Below, piece by piece: positions 17,761-27,915 of a stretch of DNA of 46,705 nucleotides. The translations under genes were made by a program, and so were the position numbers. Source of the stretch: an uncultured bacterium (GTDB lineage Bacteria; Bacillota_I; Bacilli_A; RF39; UBA660); assembly GCA_946643435.1 (NCBI GenBank), contig CAMPCD010000008.1, positions 1 to 46,705 of the forward strand, in the 5' to 3' direction. A model generated the notes under the pieces. The model was not told the origin of the DNA and did no database searches. It saw only the letters and a list, made by a program, of their open reading frames with translations. The first letter of the stretch is position 1. Every line of letters starts with the position of its first letter.

Positions 17761-19560
17761 TTACTTATCTTCTTTACTTTTAAGATATTCACTTAAATAA
17801 TTCTTAAGTTCAGTAGCAACATTTGTAGGAATTATTTCACTTAATTCTTCTATAGATACTTCATTTATCTTTTTAATTGAACCATATTTCTTTAATAATT
17901 CTTTTCTTCTAACAGTACCTATTCCTTCAACATTATCAAGGATAGATGCTAATGATCCTTTAGATCTTAATTGTCTATGATATGTTATTGCAAATCTATG
18001 TACTTCATCTTGTATTCTAGTAATATAATGGAATACATCAGATGTTCTATCTAATGGTATTACTTCTAAAGTTTCACCATCCATTAGATCATTAGTCATG
18101 TGTTTATCATTCTTAACTAAACCACATACTTTTATCTTACTACGTAAATCTAACATATCTAATACATCATTTATAGCATGTATTTGTCCTTTACCACCAT
18201 CAACTAATATTAAATCAGGTAATTCAGACTTTTCTACTAATGCTCTATAGTATCTTCTATAAGCTACTTCTCTCATAGTATTATAATCATCATTAACATC
18301 TACTGATACTTTATATTTACGATAATCATTTTTAGATTCTAAACCATCTTTAAATACTACCATACCTGATACTGCATAATTACCAAATAAATGAGAGTTA
18401 TCAAATGATTCTATTCTATGTATTTTAATACCTAATAATTTTTCTAATTCTTCATTAGCTCCACTTGTTCTCTTTAACTTTCTATTGATAGTTTCAAAGT
18501 TATTAGTTAAATAGATATTACTATTTTTTTTAGCTAAATCTAATAACTTCTTCTTAGGTCCACGAGATACATATAATACTTTAGTATTAATAGCATTAGA
18601 TAATAATTCTTGATCTAATTCTTCAGGCACAAGTATTTCTTTAGGTATTTCATGTTTTTGATAGAACATAGTTATATATGTTTCTAAATCATCTTTATAA
18701 TCTTCTTCTATTAAGATAATATCATTTTTAGAACCTATTAATTTACCATGTCTTATGAAGAATATTACTATAGATAAATAACCATTTTGAATGGTATAGT
18801 TAACTACATCTCTATCAATAAGGTCAGGTAAATCAATCTTTTGTTTTTGCATGACTATATTAATATATTCCAAATATTCTTTCATTTCATTAGCTTCTTC
18901 AAATTGAAGATTAGACGCATACTTTTCCATCTTAGATTTTATTTTATTAATTATTATTTCATCATTTCCACCTAAGAATGATAATATTTCTTTTTCCATA
19001 TTATCTATTTCTTCCTTAGGTACATTCTTTACACAGTAACCTAAACATTCATGTATATGATAATAAAGGCATAGTTCTTTACCTAGATTTCTACACTTTT
19101 TAATAGGATATAATCTATTAATTAATTCTACTATCTTTCTTGCAGCAGTAGCATTTACATAAGGTCCAAATAAATGTTTTGAATCTTTCTTCTTAACTTG
19201 TAAGTATCTTACTATTTTTACTTCAGGATAAGGGCTTCTTTTATATTCAATATATGGATAACTCTTATCATCTCTTAATAATATATTATATTTAGGATCA
19301 TACTTCTTAATTAAATTTATTTCTAGTAAGAACGATTCTAATTCAGAAGATGTAACTATATATGTGAAATCATCTATATTTTCTACTAATTTAGCAGTTT
19401 TACCTGTTACTCTTCCAGTAAAGTAAGAGGTAACTCTATTCTTTAAATCTTTAGCTTTACCAACATATATAATATTACCATTTATATCTCTCATTTGATA
19501 TGAACCAGGTAAATGTGGTAATAACTCTAATTTAGGTTTTACTTTTTCCATATTAGCCAT
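17761..19560 (-). CDS. uvrC: UvrABC system protein C
   Basis: LPHLPGSYQMRDINGNIIYVGKAKDLKNRVTSYF, IESFDNSHLFGNYAVSGMVVF, LVDGGKGQIHAI; start moved to MANMEK at 19560 behind GGAGG. Confidence 0.95.
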   Translation of the reverse strand: MANMEKVKPKLELLPHLPGSYQMRDINGNIIYVGKAKDLKNRVTSYFTGRVTGKTAKLVENIDDFTYIVTSSELESFLLEINLIKKYDPKYNILLRDDKSYPYIEYKRSPYPEVKIVRYLQVKKKDSKHLFGPYVNATAARKIVELINRLYPIKKCRNLGKELCLYYHIHECLGYCVKNVPKEEIDNMEKEILSFLGGNDEIIINKIKSKMEKYASNLQFEEANEMKEYLEYINIVMQKQKIDLPDLIDRDVVNYTIQNGYLSIVIFFIRHGKLIGSKNDIILIEEDYKDDLETYITMFYQKHEIPKEILVPEELDQELLSNAINTKVLYVSRGPKKKLLDLAKKNSNIYLTNNFETINRKLKRTSGANEELEKLLGIKIHRIESFDNSHLFGNYAVSGMVVFKDGLESKNDYRKYKVSVDVNDDYNTMREVAYRRYYRALVEKSELPDLILVDGGKGQIHAINDVLDMLDLRSKIKVCGLVKNDKHMTNDLMDGETLEVIPLDRTSDVFHYITRIQDEVHRFAITYHRQLRSKGSLASILDNVEGIGTVRRKELLKKYGSIKKINEVSIEELSEIIPTNVATELKNYLSEYLKSKEDK

Positions 19561-19680
19561 GAGTATACCTCCTTTTCTATCAATTATTATATTAAAATAA
19601 TGTATATTTATCAATTTTATATGATTGATATTATTATATTTTTTAGTTATAATATTTAAACACTCAAAGGAAGATAAAAC

Positions 19681-20631
19681 ATGACAAATAGAACTGAAGA
19701 ATTACATAAAATGAAAGAATTATTAAAGGAAATTAAAACAGATGCAAATAATACATCAGATAACATGTCTGATTTTCTTTTTAGTCTTTATAAGTATTTT
19801 CCTTACTATGAAGGTGATATACAATTACCCAATTCTTATTATGATGAAATAGAATTACCTACTCATGTAGTAGATATGATAAGTACTTTAAATAATGATG
19901 ATTTAAATGAAGGATTAAAGTATTTCTTAATGAATAAAAATAGATTATTAAGAACTAAGCATTCACATGAGCATGAGATATTTGAAGAAATATCTAAAGA
20001 TAATGATAAAAGATATAAATTATTTTTACATACCAATGTAGATGATTTAGTAAGATATGAAGGATTAGCTGGTGCAATTATTACCAATCATCAATATCCT
20101 GAAAATGAACTATTAAAAAGATATTATCCTAATTTAAATATAATATTATTTGAATTATATGCTATATATTTATATAGTATTAGAACAAATAGAAAAGATA
20201 TAGCTAGTATACTAGAACAAGAAAGATATAAGAAGATATCTTCACTTGTATGGGATATGCATAAAACAGATTTATTAGCTAGTACTAGATTCTTTATTAA
20301 TTTTAAAAAGACTAATAAACAATTAAATAAAGATCATTGTTCAGGAGAAATAAATAATACTCAATTCTTAAAGTATTTCTATAATTCTCTAGTAATAGGT
20401 AAAATAAATACTTATTCTTTATCTCTTTTATTAAGAGATTTAGTAATAAAATCTCCTTATTTATTTGGTAATATATTAAAAGAATTAGAAACAACAGATA
20501 ACACTGACTTAGAAGAAGTATTAAATCATTTAGGTATTAATTATATAACTAATCCAGATATCTTATCAGGATTAAGTATTAATCCTAAAACCATAGTTGA
20601 TGGTGGTAATCAAAGAAAGAAAGCAATGTAA
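19681..20631 (+). CDS. Hypothetical protein
   Basis: 316-aa ORF with AAAGGAAG RBS, terminator immediately downstream. Confidence 0.55.
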   Translation: MTNRTEELHKMKELLKEIKTDANNTSDNMSDFLFSLYKYFPYYEGDIQLPNSYYDEIELPTHVVDMISTLNNDDLNEGLKYFLMNKNRLLRTKHSHEHEIFEEISKDNDKRYKLFLHTNVDDLVRYEGLAGAIITNHQYPENELLKRYYPNLNIILFELYAIYLYSIRTNRKDIASILEQERYKKISSLVWDMHKTDLLASTRFFINFKKTNKQLNKDHCSGEINNTQFLKYFYNSLVIGKINTYSLSLLLRDLVIKSPYLFGNILKELETTDNTDLEEVLNHLGINYITNPDILSGLSINPKTIVDGGNQRKKAM

Positions 20632-20656
20632 AAGACCTTTATATAGGTCTTTTTTA
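20632..20656 (+). terminator. Rho-independent terminator
   Basis: AAAGACCT ttat AGGTCTTTTTT. Confidence 0.65.
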
Positions 20657-20696
20657 TTATTTGTAATTAATACTATTATCATATATAATTATTTAT

Positions 20697-21065
20697 GTGA
20701 TGTATATGAAATTATTAAATAATTATACTTATGAAATAAAGAAATCTAAGTTTATTGGTTATTATTATGAAGTATCTTCTCAAGAAGAAGCTGAAAGCAT
20801 AATAAAACAAATAAAAGAAGATAATAAAAAAGCAAGACATGTAGTATATGCTTATAAAGTAGGACCAATTATTAAAAAAACAGATGATAAAGAGCCTAAA
20901 AATACTGCAGGAATGCCTATATATAATACTATTATAAGAAATAATCTAGATAATAGATTAATAGTAATAGTAAGATACTTTGGTGGTACTTTATTAGGTG
21001 TTGGTCCACTAACTAGAAGTTACTCTACTGTATCAAATGAAGTTATTAAATGTGAGGATAAATAA
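20697..21065 (+). CDS. YigZ/IMPACT (UPF0029) N-terminal-domain protein
   Basis: KKSKFIGYYYEVSSQEEAESIIKQIKEDNKKARHVVYAY ... DDKEPKNTAGMPIYNTI ... VIVVRYFGGTLLGVGPLTRSYS; single domain only. Confidence 0.8.
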   Translation: MMYMKLLNNYTYEIKKSKFIGYYYEVSSQEEAESIIKQIKEDNKKARHVVYAYKVGPIIKKTDDKEPKNTAGMPIYNTIIRNNLDNRLIVIVRYFGGTLLGVGPLTRSYSTVSNEVIKCEDK

Positions 21066-21096
21066 TCCTCTTTTTTTATAATAAAAAAGATAGTAA

Positions 21097-21534
21097 TTAC
21101 TTACTATCTAATATTATTGTTGTTGGTCCAACATTTTGAATATCGATTAACATATCTGCACCAAATACACCAGGATATGTTTTTATTTTTTCATTTAACT
21201 TTTTATTAAATTCTTCATATAGAATATTAGCATCTTCACCTTTCATAGCATTTATATAAGAAGGACGATTGCCTTTCTTTGTATCTGCTTGAAGTGTAAA
21301 TTGAGATATTGAAAGTATTTCTCCACCTACATCTAATATTGATTTATTCATTACACCATTTTCATCATCAAATATTCTAAGATTTAATACTTTATTTACC
21401 ATCCAATCAATATCTTTAGTTGTATCATCAACAGCAATACCAACTAATAACATTAAACCTGAATCTATTTTATTAATTAGTTTACCATCTACTGATACTG
21501 ATGATTTTAATGATCTTTGCACTACTACTCTCAT
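21097..21534 (-). CDS. dtd: D-aminoacyl-tRNA deacylase
   Basis: MRVVVQRSLKSSVSVDGKLI, LSISQFTLQADTKKGNRPSY, NVGPTTIILDS. Confidence 0.95.
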   Translation of the reverse strand: MRVVVQRSLKSSVSVDGKLINKIDSGLMLLVGIAVDDTTKDIDWMVNKVLNLRIFDDENGVMNKSILDVGGEILSISQFTLQADTKKGNRPSYINAMKGEDANILYEEFNKKLNEKIKTYPGVFGADMLIDIQNVGPTTIILDSK

Positions 21535-23693
21535 TATATTCTCCTTATATCAGTTACATATGATATAGATTTAGTATCATCAATAAACTTATTTAAACTA
21601 CTATTATTTTTAACTCTAACTACTATATCAAAGTAAGATGAATTATTACCTTTTATTTCAGCTACATTAGCTACTGTAATATTATCTTGTGATGCTATAG
21701 TAACTATATCTAATAACTTAGTATTAATACCTGTAGTATATATTCTAAGTCTAGCAGAATACTTCTTATCATCATCATTAGATCTAGTATTCCATTCAAC
21801 ATCTATTAATCTTTCATCTAAATCAGATACATTTATACAATCTTTTCTATGTACTGTTATACCATGACCTTTAGTAATATATCCAATGATATCATCACCA
21901 TATACAGGCTTACAGCATGAAGCTAAATTAACAAGTATATCATCCATGCCTGATACAATTATATCTGCTTTATAATTGCTATTTGCTCTTTGACTATTAT
22001 TATTAATAATCTTATCTAATAATACATCTTCAACATTTTCTTTATCATTATAGATTAAGTTAATAATATATTGAGGAGTATATCTTAAAGATCCTATTTG
22101 TAATAATACTTCTTCAAATTCTTTAACATTTAAGTCAGACATTAACTTACTCTTATGTTCATCTGTTAATGCTTCTGCTAAAGGTATACGTTGTTTCTTA
22201 ATTTCTTTTTCAAGTAATTCTTGACCACGTTGAATATACTCTTCTCTATCTTGTTTTGAGAAGAATGATTTAATCTTAGTCTTAGCTTGTGTAGTCTTAA
22301 CAAAGTTTAACCAATCTTTATTAGGTGTAGAGTTAGCATCTGTTCTAATTGATACTATATCTCCATCATTTAACTTTGTATCAAGAGTTACTATTGAATC
22401 ATTTACCTTAGCTCCTACACATGTATCACCTACTCTTGAGTGTATACGATAAGCAAAGTCTATTGGAGTAGATCCAACAGGTAATTCTACTACATCACCT
22501 TTTGGTGTATTAACATATATCATCTTAGCTAAGATTTCATTAGATAATACTTCTTCAAATTCTTCATCAGATTCTTTATCTTGTGCTTCAATACTATTTC
22601 TAAATATTTGAAGTTTTTGTTCCATAACTGATAAAGCAGATTTAGTACCATGTTCTTTATAAGACCAGTGAGATGCAAGACCATGCTCAGCAATTTCGTT
22701 CATTTCATATGTTCTTACTTGAATCTCAACAGGATAATTATTAACACCATATATACCTGTATGTAATGATTGATATGAATTACCTTTAGGCATAGCTATA
22801 TAATCTTTAAATCTCTTAGGTATAGGTCTATATTTATTATGTATTAATCCTATAATTAAGTAACAATCAGGTATTGAATCACATATTATTCTTATACCTA
22901 AAATATCATATATATTATTCCATGTATGACCATTAGTTAATTTATTACTAATTGATGAAACTGATTTAACTCTACATTTTATTTCAAAGTTACTTATACC
23001 TTCACTTTCTAAGACATTAGATATTTCGTCCATCATACCATTTAATTGGATTTGTAAATCTTTTCTTGGTTCAGGTAACTCATTTTCTATTTGATCATAT
23101 ATATCTTTTCTTAATACTTTAAAAGATAAATCTTCTAATTCAGTCTTTAATTTATTAATACCTAATCTATGAGCAATTGGTATTAATACATTTTCTGTTT
23201 CTCTTGCTTTCATCTTTTGAAGTTCAGTTGGTAAACCTTCAATAGTTCTCATATTATGAACACGACCAGCAAGTTTAAGAATAATAACTCTTACATCTTC
23301 TGATAAAGCTACAAGTATCTTTCTTAAATATAATGCTGAAGATTCAGAATCATCTACTAAGTGTAATCTATTAACTTTAGTTAATGATTCAACTATATGT
23401 CTAACATCAGCACCAAACAAATCTTCTAATTCTTCAAATGATGAAGAACCATGTGCTATTACTTCATGGACTAATGCAGCTACTACAGTAATATAATCAG
23501 TTCTTAAGTCTGCAACAATTAAAGCAACAGATAAAGGGTGAATTATATATGGTTCACCATTCTTTCTTAACATATCTTTATGTTGCTTTAAAGCAAAGTT
23601 ATAAGCTTTATTAATTAAATCTATTTCTTCTTCTGAATAATCATTATCTTTGCATTTATTTATTAAGTCATTATATATTTTTGTTTGATTCAT
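21534..23693 (-). CDS. rel: RelA/SpoT family (p)ppGpp synthetase with degenerate hydrolase domain
   Basis: HD-domain fold, synthetase GNSYQSLHTGIYG and VEIQVRT, TGS and ACT domains; hydrolase motifs altered (see finding). Confidence 0.9.
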   Translation of the reverse strand: MNQTKIYNDLINKCKDNDYSEEEIDLINKAYNFALKQHKDMLRKNGEPYIIHPLSVALIVADLRTDYITVVAALVHEVIAHGSSSFEELEDLFGADVRHIVESLTKVNRLHLVDDSESSALYLRKILVALSEDVRVIILKLAGRVHNMRTIEGLPTELQKMKARETENVLIPIAHRLGINKLKTELEDLSFKVLRKDIYDQIENELPEPRKDLQIQLNGMMDEISNVLESEGISNFEIKCRVKSVSSISNKLTNGHTWNNIYDILGIRIICDSIPDCYLIIGLIHNKYRPIPKRFKDYIAMPKGNSYQSLHTGIYGVNNYPVEIQVRTYEMNEIAEHGLASHWSYKEHGTKSALSVMEQKLQIFRNSIEAQDKESDEEFEEVLSNEILAKMIYVNTPKGDVVELPVGSTPIDFAYRIHSRVGDTCVGAKVNDSIVTLDTKLNDGDIVSIRTDANSTPNKDWLNFVKTTQAKTKIKSFFSKQDREEYIQRGQELLEKEIKKQRIPLAEALTDEHKSKLMSDLNVKEFEEVLLQIGSLRYTPQYIINLIYNDKENVEDVLLDKIINNNSQRANSNYKADIIVSGMDDILVNLASCCKPVYGDDIIGYITKGHGITVHRKDCINVSDLDERLIDVEWNTRSNDDDKKYSARLRIYTTGINTKLLDIVTIASQDNITVANVAEIKGNNSSYFDIVVRVKNNSSLNKFIDDTKSISYVTDIRRI

Positions 23694-23694
23694 T

Positions 23695-23961
23695 TTACAT
23701 CACGTCTTCTTTAATGTTTAATTTATTAATTATATATTTTTCATATACTTGATTAGGAGTATTTAATATATCATCTACTACTTCATATAGGGTTAGCCCC
23801 TTAATAGTTTTCCATTTAGTATTTTTGTTATACTCCCATATATCATTTTCTGAAACAATATTAATGCCTGCTGACATTAATTCATGTTTCTTGCATCGTA
23901 AAGCTGGTTTTAGTTTATTAAAAAGATCTTTTTGAGTCTTAATTTCTTCCATCTCTACCAC
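23695..23961 (-). CDS. ComN-like post-transcriptional regulator
   Basis: 88 aa, TQKDLFNKLKPALRCKKHELMSAGINIVSENDIWEYNKNTKWKTIKGLTLYEVVDDIL; adjacent to rel. Confidence 0.5.
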   Translation of the reverse strand: MVEMEEIKTQKDLFNKLKPALRCKKHELMSAGINIVSENDIWEYNKNTKWKTIKGLTLYEVVDDILNTPNQVYEKYIINKLNIKEDVM

Positions 23962-24001
23962 CTATATAAATTATACAATAAATACGAATAATTAAAAAGG
24001 T

Positions 24002-24439
24002 CTACATGTACTCTGTAGACTCATATTTACTCTTATTAAAATCTATTATTGCTTCTATTTTAAGATTTTTTAATCTTTTGGTATTACCAAAGACACCTTT
24101 ATCAAAATCTTCTATTTCAACATTTATTTTATAGATATTATTATCTATTCTAGTAAAATATACTTTACTATTCTCTCTTGAATTAATTGTAGTATATTCT
24201 TTATTTCCAAAATCGATATCATAATCATCTATAAAATCAAGAGCGTCTATCTTTTCATTAAGTGGTAATTCATTGAATTTTTCATATTCTTGTGTTGTCC
24301 AGAAAGTAAATCTATATTCATGATTTTTATTATAAATATCTATGCATTTAGTTGGAGTTACTGTACCATCTGATGAAGTCATATGTGAATCAGTAATAAC
24401 TACCATGCCTAATCCAATATTATTGCCATCTAATATCAT
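24002..24439 (-). CDS. Hypothetical protein
   Basis: 145-aa ORF in a co-directional run. Confidence 0.5.
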   Translation of the reverse strand: MILDGNNIGLGMVVITDSHMTSSDGTVTPTKCIDIYNKNHEYRFTFWTTQEYEKFNELPLNEKIDALDFIDDYDIDFGNKEYTTINSRENSKVYFTRIDNNIYKINVEIEDFDKGVFGNTKRLKNLKIEAIIDFNKSKYESTEYM

Positions 24440-24440
24440 A

Positions 24441-24911
24441 TTAATCTTCCTTTTTATACTTATTATTTAATTCTTTTAAATCTTCATTAACTTTATCACA
24501 TATATCTTTATCGCCTTCGAAACTAAATACATAAGCTTCTTCAGGTTCAATATATTTATCTATTTCAAATTTAATATTATCTCCAGTATATATAATTCTA
24601 TTTCTTAACATACTATTATCTTTAATATAACCTAAGAAAGATAATATATCTTCACAAGCATCTATATCATCAAATACAATAGCTTTAGATTCTTTTCTTA
24701 CTATCAAATCTTCATTAGATAATTTATTCTCTTTAAAATCTAATGTCATCTTACCTTTTTTATAAGTAATTCTTGCATTAGTATTATTAGGATTTCTATA
24801 TATTGTTCTTCTTTCTTCATATTCTTCAACATATTTAAAATTATCGTTTAAATATGTTAAGTATTCATCAAGATTAGTTACTTTATATGCATATTCGTAT
24901 TCCATATACAA
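24441..24911 (-). CDS. CYTH-like domain protein
   Basis: YEYAYKVTNLDEYLTYL ... NARITYKKGKMTLDFKENKL ... RNRIIYTGDNIKFEIDKYIEPEEAYVFSFEGD, reminiscent of CYTH/triphosphate tunnel proteins. Confidence 0.4.
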   Translation of the reverse strand: MYMEYEYAYKVTNLDEYLTYLNDNFKYVEEYEERRTIYRNPNNTNARITYKKGKMTLDFKENKLSNEDLIVRKESKAIVFDDIDACEDILSFLGYIKDNSMLRNRIIYTGDNIKFEIDKYIEPEEAYVFSFEGDKDICDKVNEDLKELNNKYKKED

Positions 24912-24958
24912 TCACCATCTTTATAATAACAAATTAGAATAAATAAAAAAAGAAGCAA

Positions 24959-26203
24959 TTAAGCCTCTTTGATAATATCTAATGCTTTTCTCATCTTTAA
25001 ATCGTATTCAATAGCATCTTCCCCACCAACATAGTCAAGGAATTCTTCTTCTTTAATACCATATTTCTTAGCTGAGTCAGCTATTTCTTTCTTAACATCT
25101 TTCTTATCTACTTTAATATCTTCTTTAGCTACTATTTCTTCAAGTAAATATCTAGTCTTTAATCTAGCTATAGCTTGAGGTTCCATCATCTTTTCAAGAT
25201 CATCCATAGTAGTACCAGTCATCTTAAAGTATTGATCTAATGAAGCTCCTTGATATCTTAATTCATCTTGATATTGATGAACCATTCTATGAATTTCTCC
25301 ATGAATAATTTCATGATTTAATTCAACTTTCATGTTATCTGTAGCTTTATGTAATAATTCATCTACATATTTATTTTCAGCTTCATCATCTTTTTTCTTA
25401 GTTAATTCTTCTTTAATATGTGCTTCTAATGTCTTCTTATCAGTTACACCATCCATAGCTAAATCTTCAAAGAAGTCTTTATCTAATTCAGGTATTGATT
25501 TTTCTTTAATTTCTTTAATAGTAACATCAAACTTAACATCTTTTCCTTTTAAGTTTTCTACATAATCTTCAGGGAATTTTAAGTTAAGCTCTTTCTTGTC
25601 ACCTTTCTTTAATCCAACTAAAGCTTCTTCAAATCCAGGTATAAATGATTTAGAACCAATTTCTAATGAATAGTCAGTTCCTTTTCCGCCTTCTAATTCT
25701 TTACCATCAACATAACCAACAAAGTCGATTACAGCAATGTTACCTTCAACGATTTGACCATTTTCTTTATTGATTATTTCAGACATATTCTTTCTTAAAT
25801 GTTCAATTTCATGTTCAATTTCTTCTTTAGTAACTTCTACTTTTTCTTTCTTAATACCTAATTTAGTATATTTACCTAATTTAATTTCAGGTCTAGTTAT
25901 AATCTTAAAGATATAAGTTACACCTTCCTTAGAAATATCCTTAATAGATACAGATGGTTCACATACTGGTTCAAGCTTATTATCATCTAATGCTTTCTTA
26001 TATGCTTCTTCTATAGCTATATCAGATGCATCCATGAATAATGCTTCAACACCTAACTTCTTAATGAATATTTCCTTAGTTATTTTACCTTGTCTAAATC
26101 CAGGTATTTTAACTTCATTTTTCTTTTTATTGAAAGCTTTATCTAAAGCTTTTTCCCATTCTTTACCTTCAATTTTAATTTCTATTTCATGTTCGTTTTT
26201 CAT
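24959..26203 (-). CDS. tig: Trigger factor
   Basis: KKNEVKIPGFRQGKITKEIFIKKLG; FKBP-like domain VIDFVGYVDGKELEGGKGTDYSLEIGSKSFIPGFEEALVGLKKGDKKEL. Confidence 0.95.
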   Translation of the reverse strand: MKNEHEIEIKIEGKEWEKALDKAFNKKKNEVKIPGFRQGKITKEIFIKKLGVEALFMDASDIAIEEAYKKALDDNKLEPVCEPSVSIKDISKEGVTYIFKIITRPEIKLGKYTKLGIKKEKVEVTKEEIEHEIEHLRKNMSEIINKENGQIVEGNIAVIDFVGYVDGKELEGGKGTDYSLEIGSKSFIPGFEEALVGLKKGDKKELNLKFPEDYVENLKGKDVKFDVTIKEIKEKSIPELDKDFFEDLAMDGVTDKKTLEAHIKEELTKKKDDEAENKYVDELLHKATDNMKVELNHEIIHGEIHRMVHQYQDELRYQGASLDQYFKMTGTTMDDLEKMMEPQAIARLKTRYLLEEIVAKEDIKVDKKDVKKEIADSAKKYGIKEEEFLDYVGGEDAIEYDLKMRKALDIIKEA

Positions 26204-26266
26204 GAATTGTTCACTCCTTCACTCTTAAGTATTATAAAGCATTAAAAAGACTAAATCAAGGCAAAT

Positions 26267-26710
26267 TTACCTTGATTTACTTGTTAGCTGATTTAATTCT
26301 TCTTGATACTTATTTATTGCTTGTCTATTTAGTAATTCTCTTCTTAAGAAACCTATTTTATTAACATAATCATAGTACTCTTCTCTTTTTATGAATTCTT
26401 TATAGTCACTATCAAGTTCATTTTTTAATCTATCGGCTTCATCTATTAATAGACCTGTTACACCTTCATCTGTATCATCATCATTATATAAATAGTTAAA
26501 TACTACTCTAGTTAGATTTTCAAATAATTCACCAAAAGGTATTTGTTCTTTATTATTTTTAATATCATCTTTTTTACTTAGATATTTCTTATCATATATT
26601 TTAAGAGACTCTACATGTATATCTTTTAGATTATCTATTTCATATGCATTATTATCATATTCCATATAAACTATTGTAGAATCAGTATTATTCTTTTTAA
26701 TAATATACAT
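26267..26710 (-). CDS. Hypothetical protein
   Basis: 147-aa ORF upstream of tig. Confidence 0.5.
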   Translation of the reverse strand: MYIIKKNNTDSTIVYMEYDNNAYEIDNLKDIHVESLKIYDKKYLSKKDDIKNNKEQIPFGELFENLTRVVFNYLYNDDDTDEGVTGLLIDEADRLKNELDSDYKEFIKREEYYDYVNKIGFLRRELLNRQAINKYQEELNQLTSKSR

Positions 26711-26723
26711 GTTTATTCCTCCT

Positions 26724-27392
26724 TTATTTATTTAATAAATCTGGTCTTCTTTCTTGAGTTCTTTTAATCGACTCATTCTTGCGCCATTCATCTATCTTTT
26801 TATGATCTCCTGATATTAATACGTCAGGTACTTTCATACCTTTATAATCTGCAGGTTTAGTATATGTAGGATAATCTAATAGATTATTCTCATTAAAAGA
26901 ATCTTCTATATGACTATCTTCAGTAATAACACCTGGTATTAATCTAGTTATTGAATCAGCTAATACCATAGCTGGTATTTCACCACCTGTTAATACATAA
27001 TCACCTATAGAAATTATATAATCTGCTAATGATTCAATTCTATCATCAAATCCTTCATAATGGCCACATATAATAATTAAGTGTTTTTCTTTAGATAAAT
27101 CATAGGCAACACTTTGTTTATATGGTATTCCTGAAGGTGTTAATAGTATAACTTTAGATTCAGGTGTTTTAATGTCTTCTACACAATCAAATATTGGTTG
27201 GCATTGAAGAACCATGCCTGCTCCACCACCATATGGAGTATCATCTACTTTTTTATGAGGGTCTTTAGAATATTCTCTAAAGTCTATTATTTCTATTTCT
27301 ACTTTATTATTTTCTATTGCTCTTTTAATAATAGATGTCGATAAGAATTCATTAAATAAATTAGGAAATAATGTTAATATACTAATTTTCAT
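26724..27392 (-). CDS. trmD: tRNA (guanine-N1)-methyltransferase
   Basis: MKISILTLFPNLFNEFLSTSIIKRA, DDTPYGGGAGMVLQ, IICGHYEGFDDRI, ISIGDYVLTGGEIPAMVL. Confidence 0.97.
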   Translation of the reverse strand: MKISILTLFPNLFNEFLSTSIIKRAIENNKVEIEIIDFREYSKDPHKKVDDTPYGGGAGMVLQCQPIFDCVEDIKTPESKVILLTPSGIPYKQSVAYDLSKEKHLIIICGHYEGFDDRIESLADYIISIGDYVLTGGEIPAMVLADSITRLIPGVITEDSHIEDSFNENNLLDYPTYTKPADYKGMKVPDVLISGDHKKIDEWRKNESIKRTQERRPDLLNK

Positions 27393-27874
27393 AATAACTC
27401 CTTATATTTATCTTTCAAATCAATTCTATTATTATCTAAATCAATATTAGATATGAATTCATCATGTCTAGGAATATATACTTTCTTACCATCTATATTA
27501 ACAATTATTAAAGGATTAATACCTGTATTGATATCTTCTACAGTACCAATAAGTTCATTATTGTAATATACATCCATACATACTAATTCTTCATCTAATA
27601 TTTCATCTATATGTAAATCATGCTTATTAATATAGATACTTTGTTGTCTAATACCTATTACATCATCAATAGTATTAATACCACTTAAATATGCTATATC
27701 TAATTGATTTCCACCAGCAAATGTATAACTAAGTAATTTATATGTTCTATTATTAATAATTAAAGTATTATCCTTCTTGAAAGCTTCTTTTTTATATTTA
27801 AAAGAGGATGAAACTTTCATTCCACCTTTAACTCCATGAGGTCTAATAACTCTTCCTATTTTAATTAATCCCAT
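27389..27874 (-). CDS. rimM: Ribosome maturation factor RimM
   Basis: IGRVIRPHGVKGGMKVS, PRHDEFISNIDLDNNRI; upstream of trmD. Confidence 0.9.
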   Translation of the reverse strand: MGLIKIGRVIRPHGVKGGMKVSSSFKYKKEAFKKDNTLIINNRTYKLLSYTFAGGNQLDIAYLSGINTIDDVIGIRQQSIYINKHDLHIDEILDEELVCMDVYYNNELIGTVEDINTGINPLIIVNIDGKKVYIPRHDEFISNIDLDNNRIDLKDKYKELL

Positions 27875-27915
27875 ATAAATCCCTTCTTAGTGTTTGTATT
27901 ATATACAAATAATAT

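Noticed and set aside
25332-26228. Forward ORFs (77 and 64 aa) antisense to tig
   Set aside because: Spurious frames opposite a confidently identified trigger factor gene.
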